In this document: piece after piece, positions 1 through 13,001 of the stretch
Numbering within the stretch: position 1 is the first letter of the stretch
How the letters are laid out: each line of letters begins with the position of its first letter
From: Nilaparvata lugens
Lineage: Eukaryota; Arthropoda; Insecta; Hemiptera; Delphacidae
Reading direction: 5' to 3'
Length of the DNA: 64,000 nucleotides
NCBI RefSeq assembly: GCF_014356525.2
Contig: NC_052506.1
Location: forward strand, 16,935,099-16,999,098
Position numbers and translations under genes: made by a program
Notes under the pieces: model-generated
Database searches by the model: none
What the model was told of the DNA's origin: nothing
Seen by the model: only the letters and a program-made list of their open reading frames with translations

Positions 1-2427
1 ATAGAAATCAAATAGTTGATTATTCCAAGGTAAAATAGTTGGTAAGTGTTATGTGGAAGATAGAAGAATATCTGAATGTCTTGGTTGAAAAACCTGAGAG
101 AAGCATTCAACTGCACGTCACAGGACCTCTTCCGAGCAGCAAAGTTAACAAAGTTAGAATCGCCATGATGGTATCCAACCTCTTTAATAGAGAAGGTTCT
201 TGAAAAAACAGGTATGTAAGAATGTGAGCAATTAATTCAAGTCTGCAGCCAAAAGAGCATTTTTCACACCCCACCGCAGCTTGTTTTTAAAACGCTACAT
301 AGTCCAGTCAGTAAAGAGTTATTTTATAGAGGGAAGACAATTTTTGACCCTGCAGCTCTGTTTAGGGGGTAGATATATCATAAATTCCCACTCACTGTGC
401 CAAGTGGGTGTGGGTGGTTGTTAGATACCATTTTTTTGGTTTTCGCATATATCTCGAAAACTATGCGTCTTATCGACATGATTACATCATTACGAATCAG
501 TACAAAATTAACGCTTACAAAATGTCCTACAATATCTACTTAATAACGTTTCATATATCTCATAGTTTCCGAGATATCTGAGCAGATCCGGTGCGACATT
601 TTTTGAGAAATGAACGCTTGCTTCCAATTTTTTGCTCTTTTTTGGGCTCTTACGGTCATGCCTTTTTTAAGGAAAAATCCAGGAATTATTAGAATTATTG
701 TGCGGTTGATGATTATACAGATATAATACTGGATTAATTGGAACGATTGATAGAAAGAAAAATCTTGGATGATTGCTGCAATAGTGAAAAATATTAGATT
801 CATAGCCTAATATAATATAAAATAATAATCTCTGCCCCACTTTAACTGCTACTCAAAAAATGTGTGAGCAGGATAGCCAAGCGCCAACCAACAACAATAT
901 TTAACTCCCGGAAAAACATGATATTATGACAAAGAATAACCCACTCAGTCAGAAATATCCCATAAATGTACCGTAAGTTCAGTCTCAGTGGTGTGACAAG
1001 CTATCTTTTGTCACATAGGTACTTTAATTTATAATCACCAAATCAGCCCATAGCCCATAAACCCATAAGTGCAAAATAGAATAAACATCCAAAGTGAATT
1101 AAATAAATGATAAATAGTATTTCAATAATGTTTAAAATGCGATGTCTGAAAATGCTATTATTATGGCAATTGGAACCAAGAGAAATAAATATTTCTTAGA
1201 TTTTGTTTTTCAGCACTTACCCTTTTGGTTCAAATATGTGTTGACTGCTTTCAGTACAGAAATGGGGATCTGGAAAAAGGTACAAAACTTTTATAATCAT
1301 CATCATCATAGCATAGTGCTGAGACCAATCGAATCAACAAACGTCCAAAATAAATCAAATGGAAGATAAATAACATAATTATCAATAACAATATTTCAAT
1401 GTTTTGAATTTATGCTAAAAATTCGATTATCATGGCAATCAATAACTTAAACTTTTCAACATTGGAAGTTATATTCATTTTACAATAGCATTGTTAGAAT
1501 GGCATCGATCATCATCTTTATGAAATATTGGATCTATTTGAAGGATATTTTTCTATTCTTCAACATAATAATCCGTTTGGTACACAATAATCACCTTTTG
1601 AGTAAACTCCAAACACATAATTTATTATTGTTTCTTAATGAGTTTTCATTCCATCCTGTTTAGAATCACCGTTCTATTTTGAAACCGGGCTTTTCAGGCT
1701 CAATGACATTTTGTTCAATAATGGATCTAGTTCTGAAAATATCTTATGATCTTACGAGAAGAGCATTGAAATTGTTTAGAAATTGGTACTCCATGATTGA
1801 TCACTGAAATAAATAACATTGAGCAAAAACATTTTTATACAGAACATGGAATTATTATTTTCATTTACCGGTACTGTTTTCTATCAAAGAGACATTCATA
1901 GTAGAGCAAAAATTTCATACTTTCTACAACTTGTAGTCAAACTTGATTATAAAAAGGAACGCATGAACGTTCTTGAAAATAATTCAGAAACAATCTCAAA
2001 AAGTTAAATTATAATTTAAACTCTTGATATAATTTTTAGAACAAAATTAATGTTGACGTGATGGGATCTTTCTATAATTTAGAGAGATTATATTGTCAGA
2101 ATTCCACTATATTGGAAGCGGTGGACTCCGTGGTCGCGCTGATTAGCTATCGCTTAGATAATTTAAGATTCATGAGCCTGCCTTAATGAGAATCAAGTTG
2201 GCCGGGTGACCTCTTGACAGCTCAAGTTTGTTAAATACCATTAATTATTTATGAGTTGAAAAATCGCTAAAATAAATAATACAAAGAATGTAATAGCTGG
2301 TTAAAAAAATTAATCTCATTATAGTTTTACTGTATAATGTAGAAAAAATCCATTTTTATTATAGATTTAATGTATAATATAATGGATAGATATAATATAC
2401 TGTTGTGAGTCGGAACAGGCAAGAGCC
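1..2427. other. AT-rich stretch, no gene recognised
   Basis: No open frame here has a recognisable domain, codon bias or splice-site pairing; the ORFs are all under 90 codons and hydrophobic in the way random AT-rich DNA is. No long terminal inverted repeat or LINE tail was noticed. It may be intergenic or a deep intron. Confidence 0.5.
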
Positions 2428-2430
2428 TAA

Positions 2431-2792
2431 GGTTGAGCTGACATTGCATACGAATCCGTATGTGAACGTACGACACCGGTCATACGAAATGAGTGCGCAC
2501 ACTAAATGCGTTTCTCTCCGTCAAGAAGTATGCGTAAGCTAATATTTGTTAGGTTATGTTTGTTTTATTGCTTAGCAATAAATTTCAAACACGTACGAAG
2601 TGAGAAAAATATCCCAACAGGATGGGATCGAGTTCGGATGTCGGAACTATACGTGCGTGTACGTACGACTAACTCGTATGTAGTGTGAGCACTCACAATC
2701 AATTTCAATGTATCGGGACTATTCGTGCGTTCTCTCGTACGTACTTGTACTATCAATTTTCGTGCGAAATCGGATGCAATGTGAGCTCAGCC
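2431..2792. mobile_element. PIF/Harbinger-like MITE
   Basis: The two ends form terminal inverted repeats of about 24 bp (left GGTTGAGCTGACATTGCAT, right end reading GTGAGCTCAGCC), 21 of 24 positions matching. Both sides are flanked by TAA (2428-2430 and 2793-2795), a three-base TWA duplication of the kind used by PIF/Harbinger transposons. The interior is non-coding and unusually rich in CGTACG-like palindromes, giving it higher GC than its surroundings. There is no transposase, so it would depend on a full-length relative elsewhere. Confidence 0.7.
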
Positions 2793-2827
2793 TAAACATT
2801 GAATGAAAGAAGAATAAGAAGAAAATC

Positions 2828-2945
2828 GCTTTCCGATGTTCAGAACCCACCTACCTATATAGTTTCACACATCTCCCATCATCATAATCATCATCGTCTT
2901 TCCCATCACCCACGCACAACGTTGGAGCTCATGTGGGCATAACCC
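2828..2945. repeat. Dispersed repeat C, copy 1
   Basis: A stretch starting with CTTTCCGATGTTCAGAACCC and ending near GGAGCTCATGTGGGCAT recurs, diverged, at about 15466-15600 and 38356-38480, with only its first part at about 51149-51185. Shared blocks are TTTCCGG..GTTCGGAAC, CCACGCACAA and GGAGCT..TGTGGGCATC. The copies look like the same end of one retroelement, but no coding part is attached to any of them. Confidence 0.55.
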
Positions 2946-2951
2946 TTGGAA

Positions 2952-3590
2952 TCTTATACTATTGAACGAGCAACTTCTGTTTATATGTTTAAATGTTTAG
3001 ATGTTTGGATGTTTAGATGTTTGTATTTTACTGGATCTCGAAAACGGCTCTAACGATTCTCACGAAATACAGAACATAGTATGTTTATAATATAAAGATT
3101 CGATTACACTAGGTCTCATCCCTGGGAAAACTCGCTGAAGAACATTAAAAGGATAATTATCATTCATCTTTGGAAAAACAGCTGATAATAATAATTATTA
3201 TTATTAATAATTATTATTATTCAATTATAATTATTAAATTAGTATTATTATTTCGTCGTCTGTTGGTGATGGAAGTGAGTGAGCGAGTTCATGTGTACTT
3301 AGTTCCGGTTGCAAAAAAGCCGGGTTATTTTCATACCTGATTAATTCCTGTAGATCCATCTTTTTGAAATGGTCTTCTCTGATTTCGTTCACGTGAAGTT
3401 AATCAGGATTAAAATTTTACCGGCTTTTGTGCAACCGGGCCTTTGTGAGAGAAATTTTTGCATTCCTCTGGGTATTTACTGTGATTAGATAGAACATTTC
3501 TGTATGAACTATGAATGTTATTATAATTTCTTCTTTCGTAATAAATTGTTATGCTTTTGTAGTCCAGAGCGAAGCTCGGTCCCCGACATT
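2952..3590 (+). mobile_element. Helitron-like dispersed repeat A, copy 1
   Basis: First of three copies (others 19384-20014 minus and 33845-34467 plus). Shared blocks in order are a start near TCTTATACTATTGAACGAGC, then CTCGAAAACGGCTCTAACGA, CATCCCTGGGAAAACTCGCT, an inverted pair of CCGGTTGCA / TGCAACCGG motifs about 120 bp apart, and the end CGAAGCTCGGTCCCCGA. The TC-starting 5' end and the absence of terminal inverted repeats suggest a non-autonomous Helitron, but a standard CTRR 3' end is not evident, so the class is inferred. Confidence 0.55.
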
Positions 3591-3635
3591 ATATCAATAT
3601 GTACAACATAGATGAAGTAAAATTGTCGATGTTAC

Positions 3636-3830
3636 AATTCATCTCAATTCAAATTCTTTATTGGAGTCATCTTTATCTTCACAAAGGTTTTACACCTATG
3701 CAGTCATATACAGTCTTTCCTTTTATTGTGGTGAATAGTGCTTCGGGTAACAATTCTAAAAATATAATTTTAAGACGGGGACGGGTAGTCCTATAAATTT
3801 TATAAATTTCCTCTCTTCTTGTACCACGTG
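3636..3830 (-). repeat. Possible LINE 3' tail
   Basis: Read on the minus strand, this ends in an AATAAAGAATTTGAATTGAG tail, the (A/T)TTCAA-type terminus that several non-LTR retrotransposons leave. No coding portion precedes it, so it would be a short 5'-truncated insertion. It also abuts the end of repeat A, so it could simply be flank. Confidence 0.3.
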
Positions 3831-3960
3831 ATTGTGGAAAACTAATTTTAATTCAATGGATTCTAAATGAATCCAATCAATGCTAGTATGGATAATAATG
3901 TTATATAATGTAAAAGCGCTTTTTGTATTGTATAATTTTGGGAGATAAATCTTATTCTAA

Positions 3961-6053
3961 CTAATTCAAAATCCATGTTGAGGGGATGAGGTTGAGGATA
4001 AAGATAGCACTTGCATTGAAAATGTTGTCAAAGAAGTTTCCCTGAGGTACTCCGTGTTCGGCTCCTCCGACAACTCCGTGGTGACCTCCTGCGCCGGCAC
4101 TGGCTCCCGCCCCCGCCACACCACCTGCCGCGCCTGAAGATGAAGCGCCGCCTCCAAGTCCAGCCGCCGCCGAGTAGCCGGGAGCAGCCGCCTCCGCGTG
4201 CAGACCGCCGCCTCTGGTGCTGCCTCCCAGGCCAGCGCTAGCCGAAAAGCCGCCCCATGAAGCACCCACCTCTCCTTTCCCAATTGTGTTGATCTGGAAA
4301 TAACAGGTTACTGTTAAATATTGCATTTACCAGACCTATATTATATTTATACTAGTAGTTCTGTGAACAGTAGAACTCGCGCAGTCATAAACCACAGCCT
4401 CCTCTTATACTGTCCATCAGAGTAAATCCTGTCAGTATGTCGTGTCGGCGAGATATCGGTGTGAAAACGGCTAATGGCTGTTGGGGTTGGTGTATCAAAA
4501 ATGCTAACATCAAAAGCTAATTTCCTTCAAGACATACTGGCAACAGGACAGCCCAAGTTCATAGCAGAGAAAGGTCGAGAGACAATACTATGTTATTTTA
4601 GTTATTTATTGCATGCTATCAATAGTTCATTTAATAGTGCATAAAAATTGCATTCAATGAGGCATGCAATTAATAGTCCACACAGCAGCTGATTTTTCAT
4701 CAAGTTACATTGAGATATTGAATTGCATGCAATTTATAATCCACTCGACAGCTGATTTATATGATGAATAATTCTATAGTCTGATTTTTACTCTAATATT
4801 GGCGTATGGAGGAGGCTCCTTTTCCTTTTATATTATCCTTGAAATTCAAAATTTCCAAAAACCTTGTATATACGTCGTCGCGCAATTTAAAAAGGAACAT
4901 ACCCGTCAAATTTCATGAAAATCTATTGCTGCGTTTCGCCGTAAATGCGCAACATATAAACATTTAAACATAAAGAGAAATGCAAAACCGTCGACTTGAA
5001 TCTTAGACCTCACTTCGCTCGGTCAATTTAAACTCAAATGTAATTTAAACTACAAATACAATTTGTAGAACATGATTATGTACTAGTACTCAATATCCCA
5101 AGACAGTACTGCTGTTTACAGAACCCTAAAATTGATTCAATAATTAAGGGAAGAGACTTGCATAGAAGTGAGGGTGTATCATCTCTCAAGTTCATTTTAG
5201 AGGCACTTGCAATTTTATTGACCAAGAAATAACAAGTTACTACTTTACTGAGTAATATCAGAGACAAACAAATAGGCTTACGCTCTCTATGGTGAAGGCT
5301 TCTAAACAGTATAGCTGTGAATTATATTACTTTTCTTACGCTTATCCTTTCTCTATGGTAATATTGATTCTACTATAACCTGAGAGCTGTATATACAGAC
5401 CTCTCATTCCAATTCAGGAAAGAGTCTAGGTCATAATATTCAGATCTTATAATAAATTTTCAAATGGTCCACTTTTTTATATAATCAAGATAAAAAAGAA
5501 GCTTAGTTTCTATTCCAGTATCGCTATACCGATACTGAAACATGAAACTTGATTAAAACTAAATTTTCAATTCATGAAACACAACAATTAAGTGTATCAG
5601 TATGGAGTTTTTTCTTTTGAAAACTTCCTGGCTTTCCACTTGAATTATAGAGTAGATTGTAAAACGACAATAATATTGGGAATAGAATTCTTTTCAATTT
5701 AAGTGTTGTCGTTAAAGATGGGGAACCGGAAAATTACATTACGAACACCTTTGACGTCAAGATGGCAGTCATCAACTAGGAATAATTATTTTCTGGCTTT
5801 GCCGGTTGTTTTGAGAGAAGTGAGTTGTGAGTGTTGGTATGAGAAAAGTAAAATTGGACGCATAAAGAGGCCTAATGATGACCTCGAGCACGCTGGTCTG
5901 ACCAATTGCATGATGGAAATGGTGATTATTCGGCTTGGTATATGATCTCACCTCACTAGGTTCATTTGGAACGACGATCTTCGTGTTGGGTTGGGGCATT
6001 GACATCGCTGACGCCAAGCAAAAGAGAAAAACAACAGCTCCAAACATTGCCAT
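3961..6053 (-). CDS. Small secreted Gly/Ala-rich protein, two exons
   Basis: Two coding exons, 5952-6053 and 3961-4293, join in phase 0 to 144 codons plus stop. The ATG at 6053-6051 lies two bases after a good acceptor (TTGTTTTCAG), so at least one non-coding exon lies upstream. Exon 1 encodes a hydrophobic signal peptide (MAMFGAVVFLFCLASAMS) and a short PQPNTKIVVPNEPSE segment, ending at donor GAG/GTGAGA. Exon 2 starts at acceptor TTATTTCCAG and encodes about 80 residues of Gly/Ala/Ser repeats (GGG, SAAAG, GAGASAGAGG), then GNFFDNIFN and a hydrophobic C-terminus. There are no cysteines after the signal region. The composition suits a structural or cuticle/saliva-type secreted protein, but I recognise no specific family. 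The GC-rich codon use of exon 2 stands out sharply from its AT-rich surroundings, which supports selection. The 3' end could be wrong if a further exon follows FFDNIFN. Confidence 0.7.
4351..5027 (+). mobile_element. Dispersed repeat B in the intron of the secreted-protein gene
   Basis: It starts ACTAGTAGTTCTGTGAACAG and ends CTTCGCTCGGTCAA; the same ends appear inverted at 16882-17733. Shared inner blocks include GGAGGAGGCTCCTTTTCCTT, ATTTCATGAAAATCTATTGC and CGTCGACTTGAATCTTAGAC. The terminal GACCTCACTTCGCTCGGTC can fold on itself, and the ends are not inverted repeats of each other, both reminiscent of Helitron-type elements. It sits wholly in the intron just upstream of the second coding exon. 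Confidence 0.55.
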
Positions 6054-9000
6054 TTCTGAAAACAATACAAACATAATCATTAGCATTATTATTTTTAGCA
6101 ACAATTAAAGGTTGTCCTTGATTATCATTCAAATAAATTTGAATACAATTATCCTATTAAATAAGTTGAGCATTGGATTGTATTATTCATGATAGGACTA
6201 TGAGACTGTGAGAGGACTTCGAGGATCAAAGCGATCTTAAAGGCACGTTCATTTCTTAAATAAGACCAATGGACATTGACCATTACCAAAACTCCCAGGA
6301 CAGTGATAAAATTCACTTCAATTCAAGAGCGTTTGGCTTGTGGTTGGTTGATTTATGAGATGATCACGTGAAACGTCCATGTGATTCGAATTCACTACTA
6401 GGCAAGTGCTAGCAGATAGAAGATTGTAACGTCCCACACCACTAGACCAACTTGGGGCTGGCATTTGTTATGAAATGTATTATGTTTTTTGACATAACTG
6501 TTTTGATTTGATTATTTTCCAATAATTATCTGAATATTTACCATAATATTATTCCAATGAGTCAATGACTCATTTTTTCCTTTGGAGAATTCCACTCAGA
6601 CTGGAACTTTTCTTTTGAAATGTTTCCTTTCAGATGAAACATGTATAAGAAGTAATTAGGAATTAGTGGGAGAGTGAGGGAAAATCAAGATTGCAATGTA
6701 ATTCAGGGCAAGCAATGACATTTATAATCACCAAATCACCTACTTAATCCACATAGAAAAGTGAATGGCAAAACAACCACCAATGAAAACTATTTATTAA
6801 TCGTTCTTATGAACAGGCTCATTAAATATAACAGAATTTCTCAATCCTTGATTATTTAGTGCTTGAACGTTTTAATTACAAATTGATACAATTGCACATA
6901 AAAGTTAATTAATACAATAACTTACAAGAACAATCAACACTAATTACACCACTCATAATATTCTTCTTTCTGCATCGAATTATTGAATGAACAAAGAAGC
7001 TGTTACATGTGCTCAAGTGGTATTGATGTACTTCCTGTTCTAATTACTCGTGTTATTGATTATTCTTATTCTTATAAATATTTTCTGCCCCAAGAAGTTG
7101 AGTGGCATTGGAACAACTTCACATTCCATCATTGTAATTACTATAAATGTTATCAATTTATTTATAATGATAATTATTACCATTATCAATTTTATTATAA
7201 ATGTTATCATTATAATTCCAATTTTTAATAGGTTTATAATTTTATCATCTTCAATGCACGTTATATAGCCTACCTTTACTCAACTCATCAGCAGGAGTAA
7301 CACTTTTTGTATTTTTCTAGACACTTTATTCTTTATATACTCTAGACCTTATATAGCCCTTATAGTATCAGTTGACATTATTTTCGGAGAATCCACTCGT
7401 CAGCTACTCACTCTTGTAATTTTATATAGAGATTTGGGAGATGAGAATGAAACAGTAAAACTCATAATTGGATCAGCCTCAGGCCAGAAAATTTGAAGAA
7501 TGGCCCTATTTAAGAACTCTACTGTCAGAAATGATAGACATAGATGATAATCAGACTATCACAAATGATAGACAGAAATTACTATTCCAGAAATGTAAGA
7601 AGCACAATATTAATCTTTATATACCATTTCTAGAAGACTGTATTTGGTATTTACTGTATTATATATGCCAAGTATTCCAAACGGCAGTAAGCTACTACCC
7701 TACCGTATATACAGTTGGCACTACACTTCTGACAATGCTGAAACACTGTTGAAAAGTTGACAATTGAGAATAGGTAGCAATTATCCAAGAAACAGCAACA
7801 ATATAGGATAGAATCAACCAAAGGATTGGTGTAGGCCCTATGGAGTTCAGAATATCTGGATCAACCAATAAGTATTCCAGTTTAAACTGAACTACCGTAG
7901 TAATAAAATTGATGACTCAACACTGAAGAAAATTCTTTGAAGTTCACTGGTTCAAGAAACCGGTACCTCGTACCTGTGCAGATGAATCTGTGTTGGACTT
8001 GTTTTTTCACTTCTGGATTTCCCAAACAACAATATTAACGGTCCATTGACGTCAATCTATTGCAAAATACAAGACAACTTTTGAAAATTGCAAATTTTCC
8101 ATTAGAGGCACAGTTACTCTATGCTCTTCAATCCAATCTTCAAACCAGGTGATATAATTCTCTCATCTTCTATACTTATAAAATTCTTGTCTCACTGATC
8201 ACGATTTCTGGAAAACTACTGGATGGATTGCAACAAAACTTAAAAATATAGCTTCCTTATACGTCCTAGGTGCTCACTAATAAATCTATAATAAATCTAG
8301 TCTATAATAAATATCATGGATAGGCGATTACTTTTCTCTCTTGATGTTTTTGCGGGAGATATTGCTTCCATTCGCAATAAAAAAGTTATTCAAACTTCGT
8401 AAAATCCAATAGTATCACGCGCTAGGACACAAAGAGCGATCAGGGCGGTCTTATGAGTATTGGGATATTGGGAAAGAGATTGGAAAAATCACAGTTAAAT
8501 TAGAGTTAATGTAAAAGTAACTTCCATTTCAATTTCAAATATTGTCGAGCTGTAGTGTGTGAGCATATCCTTCAGGTTTTGAGTGTCATCGTAACTTGAG
8601 TTTTCTTCAGCTGCTCCGTTCTTGGGTTTGATTCCCTTTCAGATTAACATTCATTTCATTACCCCTCTAGAAACTCCCTTCCATACAAACTCGCTCCAAC
8701 TTTTACATCTCAGACTTAAAAGGTCACCATCAGCAGCAAATATTAAAAAATTAATTCAGCATTATTTGTTGATCTTCAGAATGGAAATTGGTGAATTATA
8801 AAAATATCAAAAGCTGTACCAATAGCAACTGCTTTTGCTTCATATTCCTAAACGATACATGACGAATTTCTGTTTCAAATGACGTGCTAATTTCATAAGT
8901 GGTCAACTATTAGCCTCAGGGAAGTAATCAGTGGCCTCTTATGAATTCATCACACTATCGATAAAAAGAGAATTAAAGCGATGATGCACTTCTTCTCGAA

Positions 9001-11138
9001 TGATCACAATAAAAAGTTATCTCGTTCTAGATCACCAAGATTGTTTGTTACATAAGTGGTATCTTCTTCACTCAAGGTCATTGTCAAAGACCGAATCAGA
9101 ACTTGAAGGAGGAAAACTAACGCAAGAAGGCTATAAAGGCTGATGAAGTGAGCTAGATTCCTTCTCATTCAACAGAAGTGTGAGATTTAGCTCTTTGTAA
9201 ATACTTGGAGTAGGAAATTTGGGAGATCGGAACTATTCGTTAAAATACCTTACCAATTATTTGTTCTTAATTTGACATCCAATAATTCAATGATCAATTC
9301 GTGACTTAAAGAAATATAATATGGGAGTAAATTACCTATTATAGGTAGCCCAATTAAGCATCCAACTGACAAATAGAGAATAGTTACTTTCACAATTATG
9401 GCCTTGAATATATGTGACAGTATTATAAATAGAACATAATTAAAATATTCAAAAATAAAAAATAATCGCGCGCTGAGAGTTGTTATCTCATAAAGATATG
9501 AAAACATCTCTCTTACAACAGATTTTCTCTGTCTATTTCGATTTCATTATAATTTATCACTAAAAATCTATAATCTCTTTATCACTTACGTATCTATAAT
9601 AGCCTGCTTTGAACTGAATAACAACTTGGAACAATGAGGGTTTTTGTAGACTTAAAAACCTGAAAAGTGATGATTATGAAATTTTACTCGAAGACATTTG
9701 TAGAAGGGAATTAAGCCCAAGAAGAACATTAGTTGCAGATTGGAACCAGGGTGAGCATTGCACCAAATGTCAGATCTAGATTACTGAAATCCAAATCCAT
9801 TATCATTAATCTTGAATAGCTTGGAGCTCCATCGCAAGGATAGACCCAAGAAAGCGTATGTCTCCTTGTCTCAGGACAAAGGGAAATTGTGCAATGGCGA
9901 AAACTAACACCAAACACACACTTTCGTGGAAGGGGACGGTACTACCCATCTAGAAGGAGGATGAGGAGGATGAGGAGTAAGAGGAGGTGGACGAGGAGAG
10001 GGAGGAGGAGGAGGAGACCTTTCACAGCACAATCCACATGCAGTGACATAATGCAAGCTGCCAGCGACGATAAATAAAAGTCGATGATCAGCCAACGAAA
10101 AGTAAGACCATTCATGCAGTGTGTTGCATAATGAACTGACGTTCATAATAACAAAGACAAGGTACTGATCAACTTTACAGTATCAACGATGCCTCACTTA
10201 TAATAATAACAATTTCATCGAGATCTATAATGTTCAAAAATGTATGTTCGACGTCTTTTTTACAAACCCTTATTTTTATAGGGCTGTGATGATGATCAGT
10301 GATGAACGACTGATGGTTAAACTTGATCAAAAAATCAACATGTAAAATCTACATATGTGTAGTCAAATGTATTTGTCAATTGTGATAATGATATTAATTA
10401 TTAAAATTAGTACCAATTTATAATTGCGCATCAAAAAATCTCTCAAAATAACTGATAATCACTTAATTCAACAATAGAAAATGTTAGATATCAACACCAC
10501 TATCAAAATCGAAAAGAGCTTATTCCATTGTCATTGTCAGAAAGCTCCTGGATTGGCCATTGAAGAATTATAAAAATTTATCTGCTTATACAGTACATGA
10601 TAGAATCAAGATCTCCTGGATACCGTGCATCGTACTATACCACCTGCCAGATGAAGATAATCCAAGGACTCTTATTGCGTCAAATAATAAATTCAGTTTC
10701 TGAATTATACATGGTCGCGAAAATTTTATAGTAGTGTGGAGAAAATTGAGTAGCGCAATAATTATTGTAATTTATTATGATACTGATAGTTTCCCACGCG
10801 TATAATCATCTTCTATACAAAAGATATATTTCTCAGATTTCTTGTGAAGCTACTGGAAGTATTAAAAACTTCTATCAACCTCATTCGATTTGATAACAGA
10901 TTCGTGATAAGAAATAAGACTCTGTTCTATACAAACGAATTATTATTTTTTGAAAAGGAATACTTTCATAAGATCCTCACTCCTCACCTTTCGTTCAATT
11001 TTATTGAGAACTACAGTGGAGTGGAAATAATGTTATACTCAGAACACACGAAATAAGTATCGAACAATGGAAACAAAAAATTGAATGTAACATGTAATAA
11101 CACAATTATCATCGAAAATAATTATTGTGAAGCTTACA
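6054..11138. other. No gene recognised; AT-rich with low-complexity patches
   Basis: No supported exon was found. 7050-7240 contains near-tandem AT-rich units (TATAAATGTTATCAATTT and variants). 8161-8560 starts TTCTATACTTATAAAATTCT and includes GGAAAACTACTGGATGGATT, wording typical of dispersed transposon relics, but no second copy was found here. 9951-10018 is a purine-rich AGGAGG run whose translations (Arg-rich or Pro-rich) are artefacts of the repeat. Part or all may be the first intron of the minus-strand secreted-protein gene. Confidence 0.45.
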
Positions 11139-11351
11139 ATGTCGAACAGGTTTTTTCCATCAATTATTCATTTGTCATTCGTTGTTCTATATATATGTTC
11201 TATATTTGTACGTTTTTCAATGTCACTTCCAAAGCCTCAGATCACAAGTCTATTAGATCATCGAGAGTTTCAACCGATTGCAACAGAAATCCTGAATCAT
11301 AATGGATGGAAGGAAAATTATCCGATAATAGTGGTTTCTTTCAATGTGTAA
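11139..11351 (+). CDS. Candidate small secreted or membrane peptide (70 aa)
   Basis: This ATG-initiated frame encodes 70 residues with a long hydrophobic N-terminal segment (about residues 4-28, core LSFVVLYICSIFV) followed by a polar part with KPQITSLLDHREFQPIA and NHNGWKENYP. An AATAAA polyadenylation-type hexamer lies at about 11361, ten bases past the stop, as expected for a compact gene or last exon. I recognise no family. Overlapping frames of similar length and the AT-rich setting mean chance is a real alternative; no splice signals or upstream promoter were convincing. Confidence 0.3.
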   Translation: MSNRFFPSIIHLSFVVLYICSIFVRFSMSLPKPQITSLLDHREFQPIATEILNHNGWKENYPIIVVSFNV

Positions 11352-12584
11352 TGCTTATAGTAATAAATTCATTGAAAATTTGCAAAATGACAAAAAAATT
11401 GTGGATGAATTAAATCGCTGGAAATGTAGAAAAATCCACTCTTGACAATAATTTCATCTTCCCTCTAGAATGACTTTTAAGAGAAGATTTTCTAAGACCT
11501 GCTATTAAAACAACTACTTCTATTTCTAGAAAAACTAAAAACTATGAAAAATGAGTTTATTGATGTCTTCAGTTTTCTATCAGTGGTACAGTTCAGCTCT
11601 ATGATGAACTATAGTTCTCTGAATATAGTTCTCTGAGGTGAATCATCTATTAATTTCGTAAAATATAATAATTATATTTATTACATTATTATTTTGATAG
11701 AAATTATTTATGTTTTCTCCTTTTCTCTCTTCGTGTGAACTTTATCAATAGGCTGTAATTAATTGATGAAATGCATTAAACCTTCAAGCCTATAATTTGA
11801 ATCTTGCTCATACCTTTATCTATCATCACGTTTCTTCATCTTATAATAACTAAGGTTAGAAACAATGTCCTCCCATTCAGAAGGAGAAAACAACTAGGCT
11901 ATAACAGAAAAAACTTAATCTTAGATTGTTTTATTCTACAGAACAACGCAACACCAGTCCACCTTCTTGTGAAAATTTGCGTTGTTTTACATCATTTATA
12001 GAGATCGAAATTTCATTAAAAATGAGTCAGAATTTTAATTACAGTGTGCGATTAATTTTCTCCGTAAATTTTGCAATCTCTGACACGCTATCGTCTTAAT
12101 AACCGCGCATGCGCTGAGAGTAATATTTTGAAATCATTATACTGCACAGTCTGACGTGACGGCTGCTGGTAAAAGGCCGTTCCAATTGAGAAGACTGTCG
12201 GAAAAGCAATTCGAATCACTATTTAAATGCATATTCTTTGCTGCTAGAAAATAAAGTTATTAATTACTTATTGATTCCGTTGAAAAGTTTTTTACTGGGT
12301 TATCCTATCCTGTCATGAAATCCATTCCCAGGAGAGCAACAAACAATCAACAGTCAGTTTTGGTTTTCGTTCTAAAATTCACACTCTTTACTTTGAATTT
12401 AAATAATTCAAAGTATGAAATAAAATCTGTTCCATCACTGCTCCTCCAAATTCAAGTTCTGATTCAAAGTAAAGCAAAAAAAGCCTGCTACTTAATGAAG
12501 CTTATTGTAGAATAGGCTATGTATCGGGAAAATTAAATCTTGCAGAGAAAATTCGCATTTGTTTCTATCCTACAACTACAAGAC

Positions 12585-12718
12585 TTAAACCCATTTCGGA
12601 CTATGTGTAACCTGATCTAATTTTGAGAGAGGAATAGCACAAGGTTACCTTATTTTTTCTCTCCCTATGATTTCTGATGATGAACTTATTGTATGAATCA
12701 ATAAAGAATCCTATTTCT
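12585..12718 (+). repeat. Dispersed repeat F (retroelement 3' tail), copy 1
   Basis: The block GAGGAATAGCACAAGGTTAC, then TTTTTCTCTCCCTAT and an ending AATAAAGAAT recurs at about 63640-63790 with over 80% similarity by eye. The closing polyadenylation-type signal suggests the 3' end of a retroelement or retrotransposed transcript. No coding part is attached. Confidence 0.5.
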
Positions 12719-13001
12719 ATCTCTCACTCACACCCTCTTCTCATCATGCTTCACTCCTTCCTCATCTAAATTCGCCATTGTCGATAAAACTATGACTCAT
12801 TTCTACACAACCAGAATATTCAAAAACTGTCTATCAATAGAACAAATTTCTTTGTAACTGGTTACAAAGATCATTGTTCGATAAATTAGGAACTCAATCT
12901 CTACTTATTATGAATTCAAAATAAAAGTTTTGTTTATTAATTATTATTCAACTAATGAATTCTCTCGAGCAAAACAAAGAACTCTGTTGGAAAAGTATCA
13001 A

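Noticed and set aside
2080..2230. tRNA-like GC-richer stretch
   Set aside because: No cloverleaf with a paired acceptor stem and T-arm GTTC could be formed by eye.
9889..10146. Arg-rich and Pro-rich ORFs on opposite strands
   Set aside because: Both arise from the AGGAGG purine repeat at 9951-10018; no start context, splice site or domain supports either.
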